Shown: piece by piece, positions 7,885-17,000 of the stretch
Position numbering within the stretch: position 1 is the stretch's first letter
Layout: every line of letters starts with the position of its first letter
Assembly: GCA_004144175.1 (NCBI GenBank)
Contig: SEFT01000005.1
Coordinates: 1 to 64,000 of the forward strand
Source: Sphingobacteriales bacterium
GTDB lineage: Bacteria; Bacteroidota; Bacteroidia; Chitinophagales; Chitinophagaceae
DNA: 64,000 nt
Direction of reading: 5' to 3'
Translations under genes and position numbers: made by a program
The notes under the pieces: model-generated
Databases searched by the model: none
The model's input: the letters and a program-made list of their open reading frames with translations, nothing else
Told to the model about the DNA's origin: nothing

Positions 7885-8289
7885 ATGAACCTGAGGAAAC
7901 GTCTGAGAGATACACAAGAAACGCACACATCGGCGCTGAATGATATCCTATTCATTCTGCTGCTGTTCTTCCTTATTATATCTACACTGGCAAATCCTAA
8001 TGTAGTAAAGCTGACCATACCTAAGGCACAAAGCGATACTAAAGCGAAACAGACCGTAGTGGTATCTATCGATAGCCTGCAACAGTTTTATGTAGGTACT
8101 GCTCCTGTAATGGTCGATTCACTACAGCCTGCCATTTCCACCATCATTGCTGCATCGCAGGATGCAGAGCCTACCGTGGTGATAAATGCAGATAAAAAAG
8201 CCGAAGCCGAAAGCATTGTAGCTGTGATGCGTGCTGCACGCGAACTGAACATCCGCACCGTACTGGCTGTAGATAATAACGCACGCTAA
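7885..8289 (+). CDS. exbD: ExbD/TolR family biopolymer transport protein
   Basis: 134 aa with one N-terminal membrane helix, ALNDILFILLLFFLIIS (about 17-33), that contains the conserved proton-carrying aspartate in LNDI. The rest is a periplasmic domain ending in VVINADKKAEAESIVAVM, the usual ExbD ending (the D-K-A-x motif). It pairs with the ExbB channel encoded 11 bases upstream. recG starts 33 bases later from its own promoter. Confidence 0.92.
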   Translation: MNLRKRLRDTQETHTSALNDILFILLLFFLIISTLANPNVVKLTIPKAQSDTKAKQTVVVSIDSLQQFYVGTAPVMVDSLQPAISTIIAASQDAEPTVVINADKKAEAESIVAVMRAARELNIRTVLAVDNNAR

Positions 8290-8301
8290 GCCGCTACGTG
8301 T

Positions 8302-8309
8302 TATTTTTG
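8302..8309 (+). promoter_or_regulatory. -7 element for recG
   Basis: TATTTTTG matches TAnnTTTG exactly and ends 13 bases before the TTG start at 8323, giving a very short leader. Confidence 0.55.
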
Positions 8310-8322
8310 CGTCCTAACTTGA

Positions 8323-10431
8323 TTGGCTATCAGCAATACCGGCTCCATATTAGATGCACCTGTAGAGTACCTGAAAGGCGTTGGTCCTCAACGTGGTGAA
8401 TTGCTGCGCAAGGAACTGGAGATAAGCACTTTTGAAGATCTGCTGTACCATTATCCCTACCGCTATTTCGACCGCACACAGGTTACGAAGATCAGGGACA
8501 TAAGACCTGAAAACGAATGGGTACAGCTGGCCGGTACACTCATCAATATATATGAAGAAGGCGAGGGGCGTAAACACCGCCTCGTGGCTACTTTGTATGA
8601 TGATACGGGCAAGCTAGAACTCATCTGGTTCCAGGGCGCTAAATGGATGAAGAAATCGCTGCAAGACCAGGGTAAATATATTGTCTTCGGCCGCATCAGT
8701 TTCTTTAATGGTGTTCCTAACATCGCCCACCCCGAGATAGAACCTATAAACTCCGAAACATCGGTTGCAGGTATGCAGCCGGTATACCCCACCACCGAAA
8801 AACTAAAGGCAAGAGGCATCAGCAATCGATCCTTTGCCAAAATAACCCAAAGCCTTTTCGAAAAGGTGAAACCCGGCGACTTACCGGAAGTGCTGCCTTC
8901 TGATATCCTGTCCGAATACAGGCTATGCAGCCGTTATCAGGCTATCCGCTGGATACACTTCCCCGATAGCAATGAGCATATGGAGGCCGCACGGTACCGG
9001 TTGAAGTGGGAGGAACTATTTGCATCTCAGCTGATGATTGCCCGCATACGGATGCAAAATACCATACAGCAAGGCTGGAAGTTTGAGAAGGTTGGTGAGT
9101 ATTTCAACGAGTTCTATAATAAATACCTGCCGTTCGAGCTAACCGGAGCGCAGAAACGTGTGTTGAAAGAAATACGCCATGATGTAGCTACAGGCAAACA
9201 AATGAATCGCTTGGTGCAGGGAGATGTAGGTAGCGGTAAGACCATCGTAGCCCTGATGGCGATGCTGCTGGCTATGGACAATGGCTTCCAGGCCTGTATG
9301 ATGGCACCTACGGAGATACTGGCGCAACAGCACTACCAGGGAGTAAAGGGTTTTCTCGAAAAAATGGGGATACCCGTAGCATTGCTCACGGGTAACGTAA
9401 AAGGCAAGGATAGGAAAAACATCCTGACGGGACTGGCCGATGGCAGCATCCCTATAGCAATAGGTACCCATGCGCTGATAGAAGAAAAAGTAAAATTTAG
9501 CAACCTTGGCCTTGCCGTTATCGACGAGCAGCACCGCTTTGGCGTGAGTCAAAGGGCCAGCCTTTGGGCTAAGAATGAACGGCCCCCACACGTGCTCGTA
9601 ATGACCGCCACACCTATACCACGCACACTGGCCATGACGCTGTATGGCGACCTGGATGTATCGGTAATAGATGAGCTGCCACCCGGCAGGCAGGAGATCA
9701 AAACAATACACCGCAATGAAATGCGCCGCGCCAATGTGATGGATTCCATACGTAAGGAGGTGGACAAAGGCCGCCAGGCCTATATCGTTTACCCGCTCAT
9801 CGAAGAGTCGGAAAAGGCGGATTATGAGAGCCTGATGGCCGGTTACGAGCAGGTAAAGGTCTTCTTTCCTGAAGACAAGTATAAAATAGCCATGGTACAC
9901 GGCAAGCAGGAACAGGAGCTGAAGCAGCGCAATATGGAGCGCTTCGTGAAAGGTGAGGCTAATATCATGGTCGCCACTACGGTTATTGAGGTTGGTGTAA
10001 ATGTGCCCAATGCTACGGTAATGCTTATTGAAAGCGCTGAGCGTTTCGGCCTTTCGCAGTTGCACCAGCTGCGCGGGCGCGTAGGACGTGGCGGCGAACA
10101 ATCCTACTGTGTCTTACTCACGGGTAATAAGCTTTCCAAAGAAAGCCTCCAGCGGATGCAGATCATGACATCTACTACCAATGGCTTCATCATTGCCGAG
10201 CAAGACTTAGCGATGCGTGGCCCCGGCGACCTCTACGGTACGCGCCAGAGCGGTACGCTAAAATTTAAGCTTGCTGATATAGTACAGGACGCAGGCATCC
10301 TCGAGCAAACCCGCCATGCTGCACAAAGGCTGATTGAAAAAGACCCTGGCTTGACTGCGCCCCAGCATCAAGGCATCCGCAATATTCTATTGCAGCAGTC
10401 TCAGCAGTCTAAATGGAGCAAGATCAGCTAA
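8323..10431 (+). CDS. recG: ATP-dependent DNA helicase RecG
   Basis: 702 aa, the usual RecG length. RecG remodels stalled replication forks and branched recombination intermediates. The N-terminal wedge (OB) domain begins LDAPVEYLKGVGPQR; helicase motif I is QGDVGSGKTIVAL (near residue 300), motif II DEQHRFG, motif III MTATPIPRTLA, and motif VI QLRGRVGRGGEQSYC. The C-terminal TRG-type region MRGPGDLYGTRQSG is present. The start is a TTG: no ATG is available before the conserved N terminus, and the -7 element at 8302-8309 fits a short leader. Confidence 0.97.
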   Translation: MAISNTGSILDAPVEYLKGVGPQRGELLRKELEISTFEDLLYHYPYRYFDRTQVTKIRDIRPENEWVQLAGTLINIYEEGEGRKHRLVATLYDDTGKLELIWFQGAKWMKKSLQDQGKYIVFGRISFFNGVPNIAHPEIEPINSETSVAGMQPVYPTTEKLKARGISNRSFAKITQSLFEKVKPGDLPEVLPSDILSEYRLCSRYQAIRWIHFPDSNEHMEAARYRLKWEELFASQLMIARIRMQNTIQQGWKFEKVGEYFNEFYNKYLPFELTGAQKRVLKEIRHDVATGKQMNRLVQGDVGSGKTIVALMAMLLAMDNGFQACMMAPTEILAQQHYQGVKGFLEKMGIPVALLTGNVKGKDRKNILTGLADGSIPIAIGTHALIEEKVKFSNLGLAVIDEQHRFGVSQRASLWAKNERPPHVLVMTATPIPRTLAMTLYGDLDVSVIDELPPGRQEIKTIHRNEMRRANVMDSIRKEVDKGRQAYIVYPLIEESEKADYESLMAGYEQVKVFFPEDKYKIAMVHGKQEQELKQRNMERFVKGEANIMVATTVIEVGVNVPNATVMLIESAERFGLSQLHQLRGRVGRGGEQSYCVLLTGNKLSKESLQRMQIMTSTTNGFIIAEQDLAMRGPGDLYGTRQSGTLKFKLADIVQDAGILEQTRHAAQRLIEKDPGLTAPQHQGIRNILLQQSQQSKWSKIS

Positions 10432-10506
10432 TAATTATTCCGCTTTAAGTTCCTAATCATCTATTTCGATGTTCATATCAGAACATTTTAGGTTTTTTTC
10501 AGGTTT

Positions 10507-10542
10507 AAACGAACGTTTAAATTAAACGTTTGTTTAGTTTTG
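10507..10542 (+). promoter_or_regulatory. tetR operator palindrome overlapping the -7 element
   Basis: A 29-bp imperfect palindrome (10507-10535, centre 10521; arms AAACGAACGTTTAA and TTAAACGTTTGTTT, one arm mismatch) runs straight into an exact -7 element TAGTTTTG (10535-10542), 22 bases before the tetR ATG. A repressor bound here would block RNA polymerase, so autorepression of the efflux operon is expected. Confidence 0.7.
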
Positions 10543-10564
10543 CACCCGCAAGTAAAAAAATCTT

Positions 10565-11194
10565 ATGGAATACAGTGATAAACAGCTCCAGATTCTGGAC
10601 GTAGCTGAAAGGCTGTTTGCCGAGCATGGGTTTGACGGCGCATCCGTAAGGGATATAGCTAAGGATGCAGATGTGAACGTGGCGATGATCTCGTACTATT
10701 TCGGTTCTAAAGAAAAGCTGCTCGAGGCTTTGTTCATACGCCGGGTATCGGAGATTAGGCTACAGATCGAGAATACTGTCCAGAATAATGCGCTGTCACC
10801 TATGGATAAAATTTACCAGTTAGTAGATACCTACATAGAGCGCATGGTGAACCGCCAGCACTTTCATAAGCTGGTAGTGCGTGAGCAAATGCTGCGGAAA
10901 GAAAGCCCTGTGTGCATGCAGATCATTGAAACAAAAAAGAAGAACCAGGAGCTGATCCGTTCGATAATAAAAGACGGGCAAAATCAGGGCGCATTCAAAA
11001 ACGACGTAGACGTTCCGCTCATGATGACAACCATGATAGGTACTGCGAATCAACTCATTACCACACAACACATCTATAGAGAATTGAACAACCTTCAGGA
11101 TATGCCTGAAGAAATTTTTCAGGAGAATCTCAAGAAAAAACTAAGTCAACATCTAAAAACAATATTCAAAGCAATACTGACTTATGAAGCATAG
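10565..11194 (+). CDS. TetR/AcrR family transcriptional regulator
   Basis: 209 aa. The N-terminal helix-turn-helix is classic: ILDVAERLFAEHGFDGASVRDIAKDADVNVAMISYYFGSKEKLLEALF (residues about 9-57, read in parts). The C-terminal ligand domain is divergent, as is usual. It is the first gene of a four-gene efflux operon and overlaps the next gene by 11 bases, so it very likely represses that operon and responds to a pump substrate. A palindromic operator overlaps its promoter. Confidence 0.93.
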   Translation: MEYSDKQLQILDVAERLFAEHGFDGASVRDIAKDADVNVAMISYYFGSKEKLLEALFIRRVSEIRLQIENTVQNNALSPMDKIYQLVDTYIERMVNRQHFHKLVVREQMLRKESPVCMQIIETKKKNQELIRSIIKDGQNQGAFKNDVDVPLMMTTMIGTANQLITTQHIYRELNNLQDMPEEIFQENLKKKLSQHLKTIFKAILTYEA

Positions 11195-12545
11195 AGTATA
11201 CAGTGTTATTACCGCCGCCATCATGCTTTTCGCAAGCATTACGGCCAATGCACAAAGTACCAGGAATATCAGCCTGGACGAGGCAATTAAACTGGGCCTC
11301 GACAATAGCAAACAGCTAAAGCTAAGCCAGGCACGCATCAACGAGGCTACTGCGGTACTGCGCGAATCGAAGGAACGGCGCCTGCCCGACCTAAAAATTA
11401 CGGGCTCGTATATGCGTCTGAATCAGCCTACGGTCGACCTGAAAATCAAGACGGGTGGCCAGCAAAGCGGCGGAAGTGAACAAACAGGTGGCACGACTGC
11501 TTCTTCACCTACGGTTGACCAGGCTATGTACGGCATGGCAAATCTTTCTCTGCCTATATTCAGCGGATTCCGTATACAGAGTGGTATAGAATCGGCCAGG
11601 TATCTGGAGCAAGCCAGCAAACTGGACGCGGAAACAGACCGCGAAGAGGTAATTGAAAATACAATCGCCGCTTACAGCAATCTGTATAAAGCCCGTGCAG
11701 CCCTCGACATCGTAAAAGAGAACCTTCGCCAATCGCAACAGCGTGTGGCCGACTTCAGCAACCTTGAAAAGAATGGAATCCTAGCGCGTAACGACCTGTT
11801 GAAAGCTCAACTCCAGCAATCGAATATAGAACTGGCGTTGCTTGACGCCGAGAACAACTGGAAGATCACGTACATAAATATGAACCTGCTGCTTGGCCTA
11901 CCTGAAAATACGGAGCTTGTACCCGACAGCAATGCATTTGTCAGCAGCACGGATGCAGGCACATTCGAGCAGTGGGAATCGACAGCATTAGAAAGCCGTA
12001 AAGATGCCGCAGCACTAGCGCTTAGAAGAAAAGCTGCAAGCATTGGCGTAAAAGCTGCCAAAGGTGAGTACTACCCTTCCCTTGCTTTGACCGGTGGATA
12101 TATAGGTATACATGTGCCGAATGTATTGACCGTCACTAATGCAATAAACGCAGGTGTGGGTGTGAGCTATAGTCCATCTTCACTATGGAAGACAGGATCG
12201 AAAGTAGCGCAGGCTAAGGCAAGATTGCAACAAACTGAAATAGGCCAGGAGCTGCTGAATGACGGTATACGCCTGCAAATAGCACAAGCCTACCAAAACT
12301 ACCTGCTGAATCGCAAAAAGATAGACGTGTATGCCAAAGCGGTGGAGCAATCGGAAGAGAACTATAGGATCGTAAAGAACAAATACGACAACGCGCTGGC
12401 TACTACTACTGACCTGCTGGATGCAGACGTAGCGCAGCTACAGGCTCAACTAAACTTTGCTTTTGCTAAGGCGGATGCTACCGTAGCATACAACAAGCTG
12501 CAACAAGTAGCAGGAGTACTGGGAAATAACTATTCAAACAAATAA
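11184..12545 (+). CDS. TolC family outer-membrane efflux protein
   Basis: 453 aa with a signal peptide (MKHRVYSVITAAIMLFASITANAQ). The mature protein is rich in heptad helices in two halves, as in TolC/OEP channels: ISLDEAIKLGLDNSKQLKLSQ at the N terminus and YNKLQQVAGVL at the end, which is the C-terminal OEP motif. It is the outer-membrane duct of the tripartite pump encoded by the following two genes. Its start overlaps the end of tetR, implying translational coupling. Confidence 0.93.
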   Translation: MKHRVYSVITAAIMLFASITANAQSTRNISLDEAIKLGLDNSKQLKLSQARINEATAVLRESKERRLPDLKITGSYMRLNQPTVDLKIKTGGQQSGGSEQTGGTTASSPTVDQAMYGMANLSLPIFSGFRIQSGIESARYLEQASKLDAETDREEVIENTIAAYSNLYKARAALDIVKENLRQSQQRVADFSNLEKNGILARNDLLKAQLQQSNIELALLDAENNWKITYINMNLLLGLPENTELVPDSNAFVSSTDAGTFEQWESTALESRKDAAALALRRKAASIGVKAAKGEYYPSLALTGGYIGIHVPNVLTVTNAINAGVGVSYSPSSLWKTGSKVAQAKARLQQTEIGQELLNDGIRLQIAQAYQNYLLNRKKIDVYAKAVEQSEENYRIVKNKYDNALATTTDLLDADVAQLQAQLNFAFAKADATVAYNKLQQVAGVLGNNYSNK

Positions 12546-12580
12546 TCATTAACCAAGACATTAATAATAACAATAACGAT

Positions 12581-13708
12581 ATGGAAACGAAAGTAAACGA
12601 AACCAAATCAACTATACACATCACTAAAGAAACAGAGGCGCCAAAGAAAAGCAACCGCTTTGTAATAGTTCTTGGCTTGTTGGTGCTGGCGGGTGGTGCA
12701 TTTGGCATCACTAAATACCTGCATGCGCAGAGCCACGAAGAAACAGACGATGCACAGATTGAAGCTAATATAAGTCCGGTGATACCAAGGGTGGCAGGAT
12801 ATGTAAACGAAGTACGGATTAAAGACAACCAGAAAGTAAAGAAAGGCGACACCCTGGTAATCCTGGATGACCGCGACCTGCGCATTAAGCTGCAACAAGC
12901 CGAAGCTACACTGGCAGCAGCAGAAAGCGGACTGAATGTAGCCCAGGCTAGTACTACTGCTGCAAAGGCAGGTATTGCAACGTCTGAAGCCAACGTCTCA
13001 ACTGTAGATGCGCAGATAGAGGCGGCGAAGGTGAACGTATGGCGTGCTACACAGGACTATAACCGCTATGCCAACCTGATAAAAGACCATTCTATTACCC
13101 AACAGCAATACGAACAGGCATTAGCCGCAAAACAGACATCAGAACGCCAGTTGCAGATACTGCAGGAGCAGAAACGAGCGGCTACCCGCCAGACAAGTGC
13201 CGTTGCTTCGCAAAGCAATGCCACATCGCAGCAGATAAGTGTTGCCAATGCAACCATACAGCAGCGCAGGGCCGAGGTAGAAGCTGCCAAGCTGAACCTT
13301 TCTTATACGGTAGTTACTGCTCCGGAAGACGGCGTTATATCAAAAGTACCCGTGCAGCCCGGCCAGTTTGTACAGGCAGGCCAGTCTATGTTTAGCCTGG
13401 TATCAGAGAACGCTATATGGGTAGTAGCCAACTTTAAAGAAACGCAGCTTAACAAAATGAAGCTGGGACAAAAAGTAGAAGTACATGTGGATGCTTACGG
13501 TGACCATAACCTCAACGCAAAGCTTAGCTCATTTGCACCAGCTACGGGCGCACGCTTCGCACTACTGCCTCCCGATAACGCATCCGGCAACTTCGTAAAG
13601 GTGGTACAACGTGTACCTGTTAAGATCGAATTCACGAATCCTACCGACCCGCTCATTAAACAGCTTCGTGCAGGTATGAACGTGAATGTAGATGTACATC
13701 TTAACTAA
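12581..13708 (+). CDS. emrA: HlyD/EmrA family membrane-fusion protein
   Basis: 375 aa with one N-terminal membrane anchor (FVIVLGLLVLAGGAFGITKYL, about 28-48). It then has a biotinyl-lipoyl half (SPVIPRVAGYVNEVRIKDNQKVKKGDTLV), a long alanine/glutamine-rich alpha-hairpin and the second lipoyl half (VVTAPEDGVISKVPVQPGQFVQAGQ). It bridges the inner-membrane pump EmrB to the TolC-like channel. The gene lies 35 bases after the tolC-like gene and 11 bases before emrB. Confidence 0.93.
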   Translation: METKVNETKSTIHITKETEAPKKSNRFVIVLGLLVLAGGAFGITKYLHAQSHEETDDAQIEANISPVIPRVAGYVNEVRIKDNQKVKKGDTLVILDDRDLRIKLQQAEATLAAAESGLNVAQASTTAAKAGIATSEANVSTVDAQIEAAKVNVWRATQDYNRYANLIKDHSITQQQYEQALAAKQTSERQLQILQEQKRAATRQTSAVASQSNATSQQISVANATIQQRRAEVEAAKLNLSYTVVTAPEDGVISKVPVQPGQFVQAGQSMFSLVSENAIWVVANFKETQLNKMKLGQKVEVHVDAYGDHNLNAKLSSFAPATGARFALLPPDNASGNFVKVVQRVPVKIEFTNPTDPLIKQLRAGMNVNVDVHLN

Positions 13709-13719
13709 GATATAAACTT

Positions 13720-15300
13720 ATGACTGATCAAAATTCATTGGTAGAATACGGCTACCGCAGGGTGATCATTACGATCACAGCTATCTTCTGCGCCCTGCTC
13801 GAGATCGTAGATACCACCATCGTAAACGTTGCCCTGAATGAGATGAGGGGTAATCTCGGCGCTACGCTAAACGAAGTAGCCTGGGTTATCACGGCCTATG
13901 CCATCGCCAACGTCATCATTGTACCGATGACCAGCTGGCTATCGCAGCAGTTTGGCAGGCGCAACTATTTTGCAGCTTCCATTATCATATTTACCGTATC
14001 GTCTTTCCTTTGCGGTAACGCTACCAATATTTGGGAGCTTGTACTATTCCGCTTTATACAAGGCTTGGGTGGCGGCGCATTGTTGGTTACTTCTCAAACC
14101 ATCATTACCGAGAGCTATCCGCCGGAAAAGCGTGGTATGGCACAGGCAATATATGGTTTGGGAGTCATCATAGGTCCTACGCTTGGCCCACCACTAGGCG
14201 GGTATATAGTGGACAATTTCTCCTGGCCTTATATCTTCTACATCAACATCCCTATCGGGGTTATTGCTACCTTGCTTACGCTTCAGTATGTAAAAAGCCC
14301 TAAGTATGGCGAGAAGAAAGCAGCGAGCGAGGTTGACTGGTGGGGAATAGGCCTGTTAGCCGTGGCTGTAGGCTCTTTGCAGTACATACTGGAAAAGGGA
14401 CAAGAAGACGATTGGTTCAACAGCTCAACGATCATTATGCTTACGGTCGCAGCTATACTTGGTTTCTATTTCTTTATCTGGAGAGAGCTGACGTATAAGA
14501 ATCCAATTGTTGACCTGAAGGTGCTAAAGAACGGTAACCTGCGGGTAGGTACAATTCTATCCTTCATACTAGGATTCGGTTTGTATGGATCTACCTTTAT
14601 TATACCGCTGTACACGCAATCCACACTCGGGTGGACTGCGCAGCAATCAGGAATGCTCATGATACCCGCAGCGCTTACTACGGCATTTATGATGCCCATC
14701 ATCGGTAACTTGATACAGAAAGGTGTATCGCAGAAATACCTGGTTGCGGGAGGAATGCTTGTGTTCTTCGGATTTAGTTTCTGGGGTTATAAAGTACTAA
14801 CGCCCAATACACCCGGTGACGCCTTTTTCTGGCCGCTGATATTAAGAGGTATCGGGATGGGATTGTTGTTCATACCTATCACTACCATGTCGCTCTCTAC
14901 ACTCAAAGGCCAGGAAATTGGTCAGGGAGCAGCTTTTACGGGTATGTTGCGTCAGCTTGGTGGGTCATTCGGTATTGCGATGATCACCACCTTTATGTCG
15001 CGCCGTACGATTAGTCACCGTAGCGACCTGGTATCGAACCTATCAGTAAACGACCCGGATGTGCAGCAGCGTGTAATGGGTATGCAGCAAAACTTTATTG
15101 CCAAAGGCATGTCACCAGATGTGGCGCTGAATAGCAGCTACAAACTGATGGACTACTCTGTAATGAAACAGGCTGCAGTACTCTCGTATATGGACGTATT
15201 CCTTTATATCGGTATCATGTTCCTTGTTTGTATTCCCTTCATACTGATGGTAAGGGAGAACAAACAAAAGAAGGTAGACCTGTCTGAAGCCATGCACTAA
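13720..15300 (+). CDS. emrB: DHA2 family MFS multidrug transporter, EmrB/QacA type
   Basis: 526 aa, strongly hydrophobic, consistent with 14 membrane helices. Motif D1/A-region residues LEIVDTTIVNVAL in helix 1, WVITAYAIANVIIVPMTSWL, RFIQGLGGGALL and GLGVIIGPTLGPPLGGYIVD (motif C) are typical of DHA2 proton-coupled drug exporters. With the two genes upstream it forms an EmrAB-TolC type pump moving hydrophobic toxins out of the cell. It is the last gene of the tetR operon. Confidence 0.94.
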   Translation: MTDQNSLVEYGYRRVIITITAIFCALLEIVDTTIVNVALNEMRGNLGATLNEVAWVITAYAIANVIIVPMTSWLSQQFGRRNYFAASIIIFTVSSFLCGNATNIWELVLFRFIQGLGGGALLVTSQTIITESYPPEKRGMAQAIYGLGVIIGPTLGPPLGGYIVDNFSWPYIFYINIPIGVIATLLTLQYVKSPKYGEKKAASEVDWWGIGLLAVAVGSLQYILEKGQEDDWFNSSTIIMLTVAAILGFYFFIWRELTYKNPIVDLKVLKNGNLRVGTILSFILGFGLYGSTFIIPLYTQSTLGWTAQQSGMLMIPAALTTAFMMPIIGNLIQKGVSQKYLVAGGMLVFFGFSFWGYKVLTPNTPGDAFFWPLILRGIGMGLLFIPITTMSLSTLKGQEIGQGAAFTGMLRQLGGSFGIAMITTFMSRRTISHRSDLVSNLSVNDPDVQQRVMGMQQNFIAKGMSPDVALNSSYKLMDYSVMKQAAVLSYMDVFLYIGIMFLVCIPFILMVRENKQKKVDLSEAMH

Positions 15301-15321
15301 ACCGGCAATCGCCTCTGTATA

Positions 15322-15405
15322 TAAAAAATAAAGCCTCTGCTTGAGCGGAGGCTTTATGCTGTGGTAAAAACAGTTGCCTGTCCACTACAGTCTCTAGGTT
15401 TGGCA
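15322..15405 (-). ncRNA. Candidate small RNA, about 84 nt, minus strand
   Basis: The minus strand has an exact -7 element TATCTTTG at 15419-15412. About 55 bases of non-coding sequence then contain internal pairing (ACAG/CTGT), followed by a 10-bp hairpin (15328-15357) and a T6AT tail (15328-15321), in the orientation of a minus-strand terminator. No convincing ORF lies between. It does not show the SRP RNA tetraloop motif and is too short for 6S or tmRNA. Ends are inferred from promoter and terminator; no homology is known to me. Confidence 0.45.
15328..15357. terminator. Terminator hairpin shared by emrB and the candidate small RNA
   Basis: The stem pairs AAAGCCTC..GC with GC..GAGGCTTT (one G-T pair), with loop TTGA. 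The T-tract is better on the minus strand, though the hairpin also lies 27 bases after the emrB stop. Confidence 0.75.
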
Positions 15406-15411
15406 CCGGCA

Positions 15412-15419
15412 CAAAGATA
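15412..15419 (-). promoter_or_regulatory. -7 element pointing left, candidate small RNA promoter
   Basis: TATCTTTG on the minus strand, an exact consensus match. The only possible transcript before the emrB terminator is the short one described at 15322-15405. Confidence 0.5.
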
Positions 15420-15489
15420 CAGTATACTCCGCTCATAATCAGTGTCGTTTACATTTTGTGAATACTTTCAAATAATCGGTTCAAAGCCT

Positions 15490-15497
15490 TATCTTTG
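15490..15497 (+). promoter_or_regulatory. -7 element for the nusB operon
   Basis: TATCTTTG, exact consensus, with a -33-like TTTC at 15466-15469 (20-bp spacer). It lies 28 bases before the nusB ATG. Confidence 0.65.
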
Positions 15498-15524
15498 CGC
15501 CGCTAAACAGGTTCTTTATAATAT

Positions 15525-16463
15525 ATGATAAGTCGCAGAAACATCCGGGTAAAGGTGATGCAAACGCTTTATACGCTTGCCACGATGGAGCCCGGTGAAC
15601 AGGAAGTGAACAAGAAGATCGGATCAAACATTCTGAATGATAAGTTAGCACGCTCCCTCGACCTTTTTACCATATCGATACTATACACAATAAAAGTTGC
15701 CCAATACGCTGAAGCAGACGCGCTCAGGAAGACATCTAAATATCTTCCTACAGCCGATGACCTGAATGTAAGCACTAAGATAGCGGGCAATGATTTCATT
15801 TGGCAGATACGGGACAACCAGACTTTTGAAGAGAAGATCAAAGATTCGAAACTGGAGCATTACCTGGATGAGGAATGGGTAAAAAAGATATACCTGAACC
15901 TGGTGAAAACACCGGAGTACCAGGAATACATATCTGAAAACCAGCGCGAGCCAAAGAAGGAGAAAGCGATCATCCACTTTATCTGGCAAAAGCAGATATT
16001 AGAAAATGAGCCTTTGCAGGAATACTTCTCTGAAGAGCTACCTGGCTGGGAAGACGACCGTGAAATGACTGTGATGCTGATGGACAACTTCTTCAAAAGC
16101 AGCAGCAAGATCAACTTCCTTAACCTAATATCGACTGAAAAACGCGAATATGCGCATGATCTGTTGCATACCGTGATGGATAAGGAAGAATATGCAATGG
16201 AGTTGATACAGCCTAAACTCATCAACTGGGATGCAGAACGTGTAGCTTCGATAGACCTGCTGCTGCTTCGCATGGGTGTTTGCGAACTACTCTACTTCCC
16301 TACCATACCGACCAAGGTTACAATCAACGAATATATAGAGCTGGCAAAATTGTACAGCACACCGCAAAGCGGACAATTCGTGAATGGTGTACTGGATAAT
16401 ATACTGAAGGACCTGGAGAAGGAAAGCAAGATCCGCAAACAGGACAGAACACGTAAATCATAA
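15525..16463 (+). CDS. nusB: Transcription antitermination factor NusB (long Bacteroidota form)
   Basis: 312 aa, about twice the E. coli protein, because Bacteroidota NusB carries an N-terminal extension. The NusB core is in the C-terminal half: WDAERVASIDLLLLRMGVCELL, TKVTINEYIELAKLYSTPQ and GQFVNGVLDNI, and the N terminus begins RRNIRVKVMQTLY. NusB binds boxA RNA with NusE to let polymerase read through rRNA operons. It starts a four-gene operon (nusB, DUF1573, yajC, coaE). Confidence 0.95.
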   Translation: MISRRNIRVKVMQTLYTLATMEPGEQEVNKKIGSNILNDKLARSLDLFTISILYTIKVAQYAEADALRKTSKYLPTADDLNVSTKIAGNDFIWQIRDNQTFEEKIKDSKLEHYLDEEWVKKIYLNLVKTPEYQEYISENQREPKKEKAIIHFIWQKQILENEPLQEYFSEELPGWEDDREMTVMLMDNFFKSSSKINFLNLISTEKREYAHDLLHTVMDKEEYAMELIQPKLINWDAERVASIDLLLLRMGVCELLYFPTIPTKVTINEYIELAKLYSTPQSGQFVNGVLDNILKDLEKESKIRKQDRTRKS

Positions 16464-16474
16464 GTTGTAGTAGC

Positions 16475-16951
16475 ATGAAGAAGATCATTTTTGCTATGTC
16501 GATGTTATCACTAGCTGCATGCGGTAGTAACGAAACTGCAAGCGTAAGCGCAGAAGATAGTACTCTGCTATCGACCGACCTTGTATCAAATCCCGTAAGC
16601 GCTACGGGCGACAATACGGCCGCGCTGAGCGAAATGGCCACTATGGATTTTAAAGATTCGGTACACAACTTTGGCAACCTGAAAGAAGGCGAGGTTGGCA
16701 CTTATGATTTTGAATTTGCCAACAATGGCAAGAAGCCGCTAATCATTGCATCGGCTAGCGGTTCATGCGGATGCACCGTGCCTGAATACCCACACGAGCC
16801 AATTGCGCCGGGCAAAAACGGTGTGATCAAAGTAAAATTTGATACGCAGGGTAAGATAGGACACCAGGAAAAGTCTGTAACCATCAATACTAACTCCGGC
16901 AGAGGCATGCACATGCTGTACATCAAAGCCGAAGTAGAAGAAAAAAACTAA
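16475..16951 (+). CDS. DUF1573 domain lipoprotein
   Basis: 158 aa. The N terminus is a lipoprotein signal with lipobox LAAC (Cys 16). The C-terminal 100 residues form a DUF1573 Ig-like domain: DFKDSVHNFGNLKEGEV, YDFEFANNGKKPLII and SGSCGCTVPEYP, with the conserved CGC. The domain is widespread in Bacteroidota envelope proteins and has no known activity. It lies 11 bases after nusB. Confidence 0.88.
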   Translation: MKKIIFAMSMLSLAACGSNETASVSAEDSTLLSTDLVSNPVSATGDNTAALSEMATMDFKDSVHNFGNLKEGEVGTYDFEFANNGKKPLIIASASGSCGCTVPEYPHEPIAPGKNGVIKVKFDTQGKIGHQEKSVTINTNSGRGMHMLYIKAEVEEKN

Positions 16952-17000
16952 TAAGGTAAGTAATTAAGTATTTTTGAATCCAATTAATAATTAAACTAGA

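Noticed and set aside
9139-10101. A 320-codon minus-strand frame
   Set aside because: Antisense to the helicase domains of recG, with no recognisable motif.
15239-15436. A 65-codon minus-strand ORF over the candidate small RNA
   Set aside because: It runs through the terminator and into emrB, lacks a plausible start signal and has no protein-like features.
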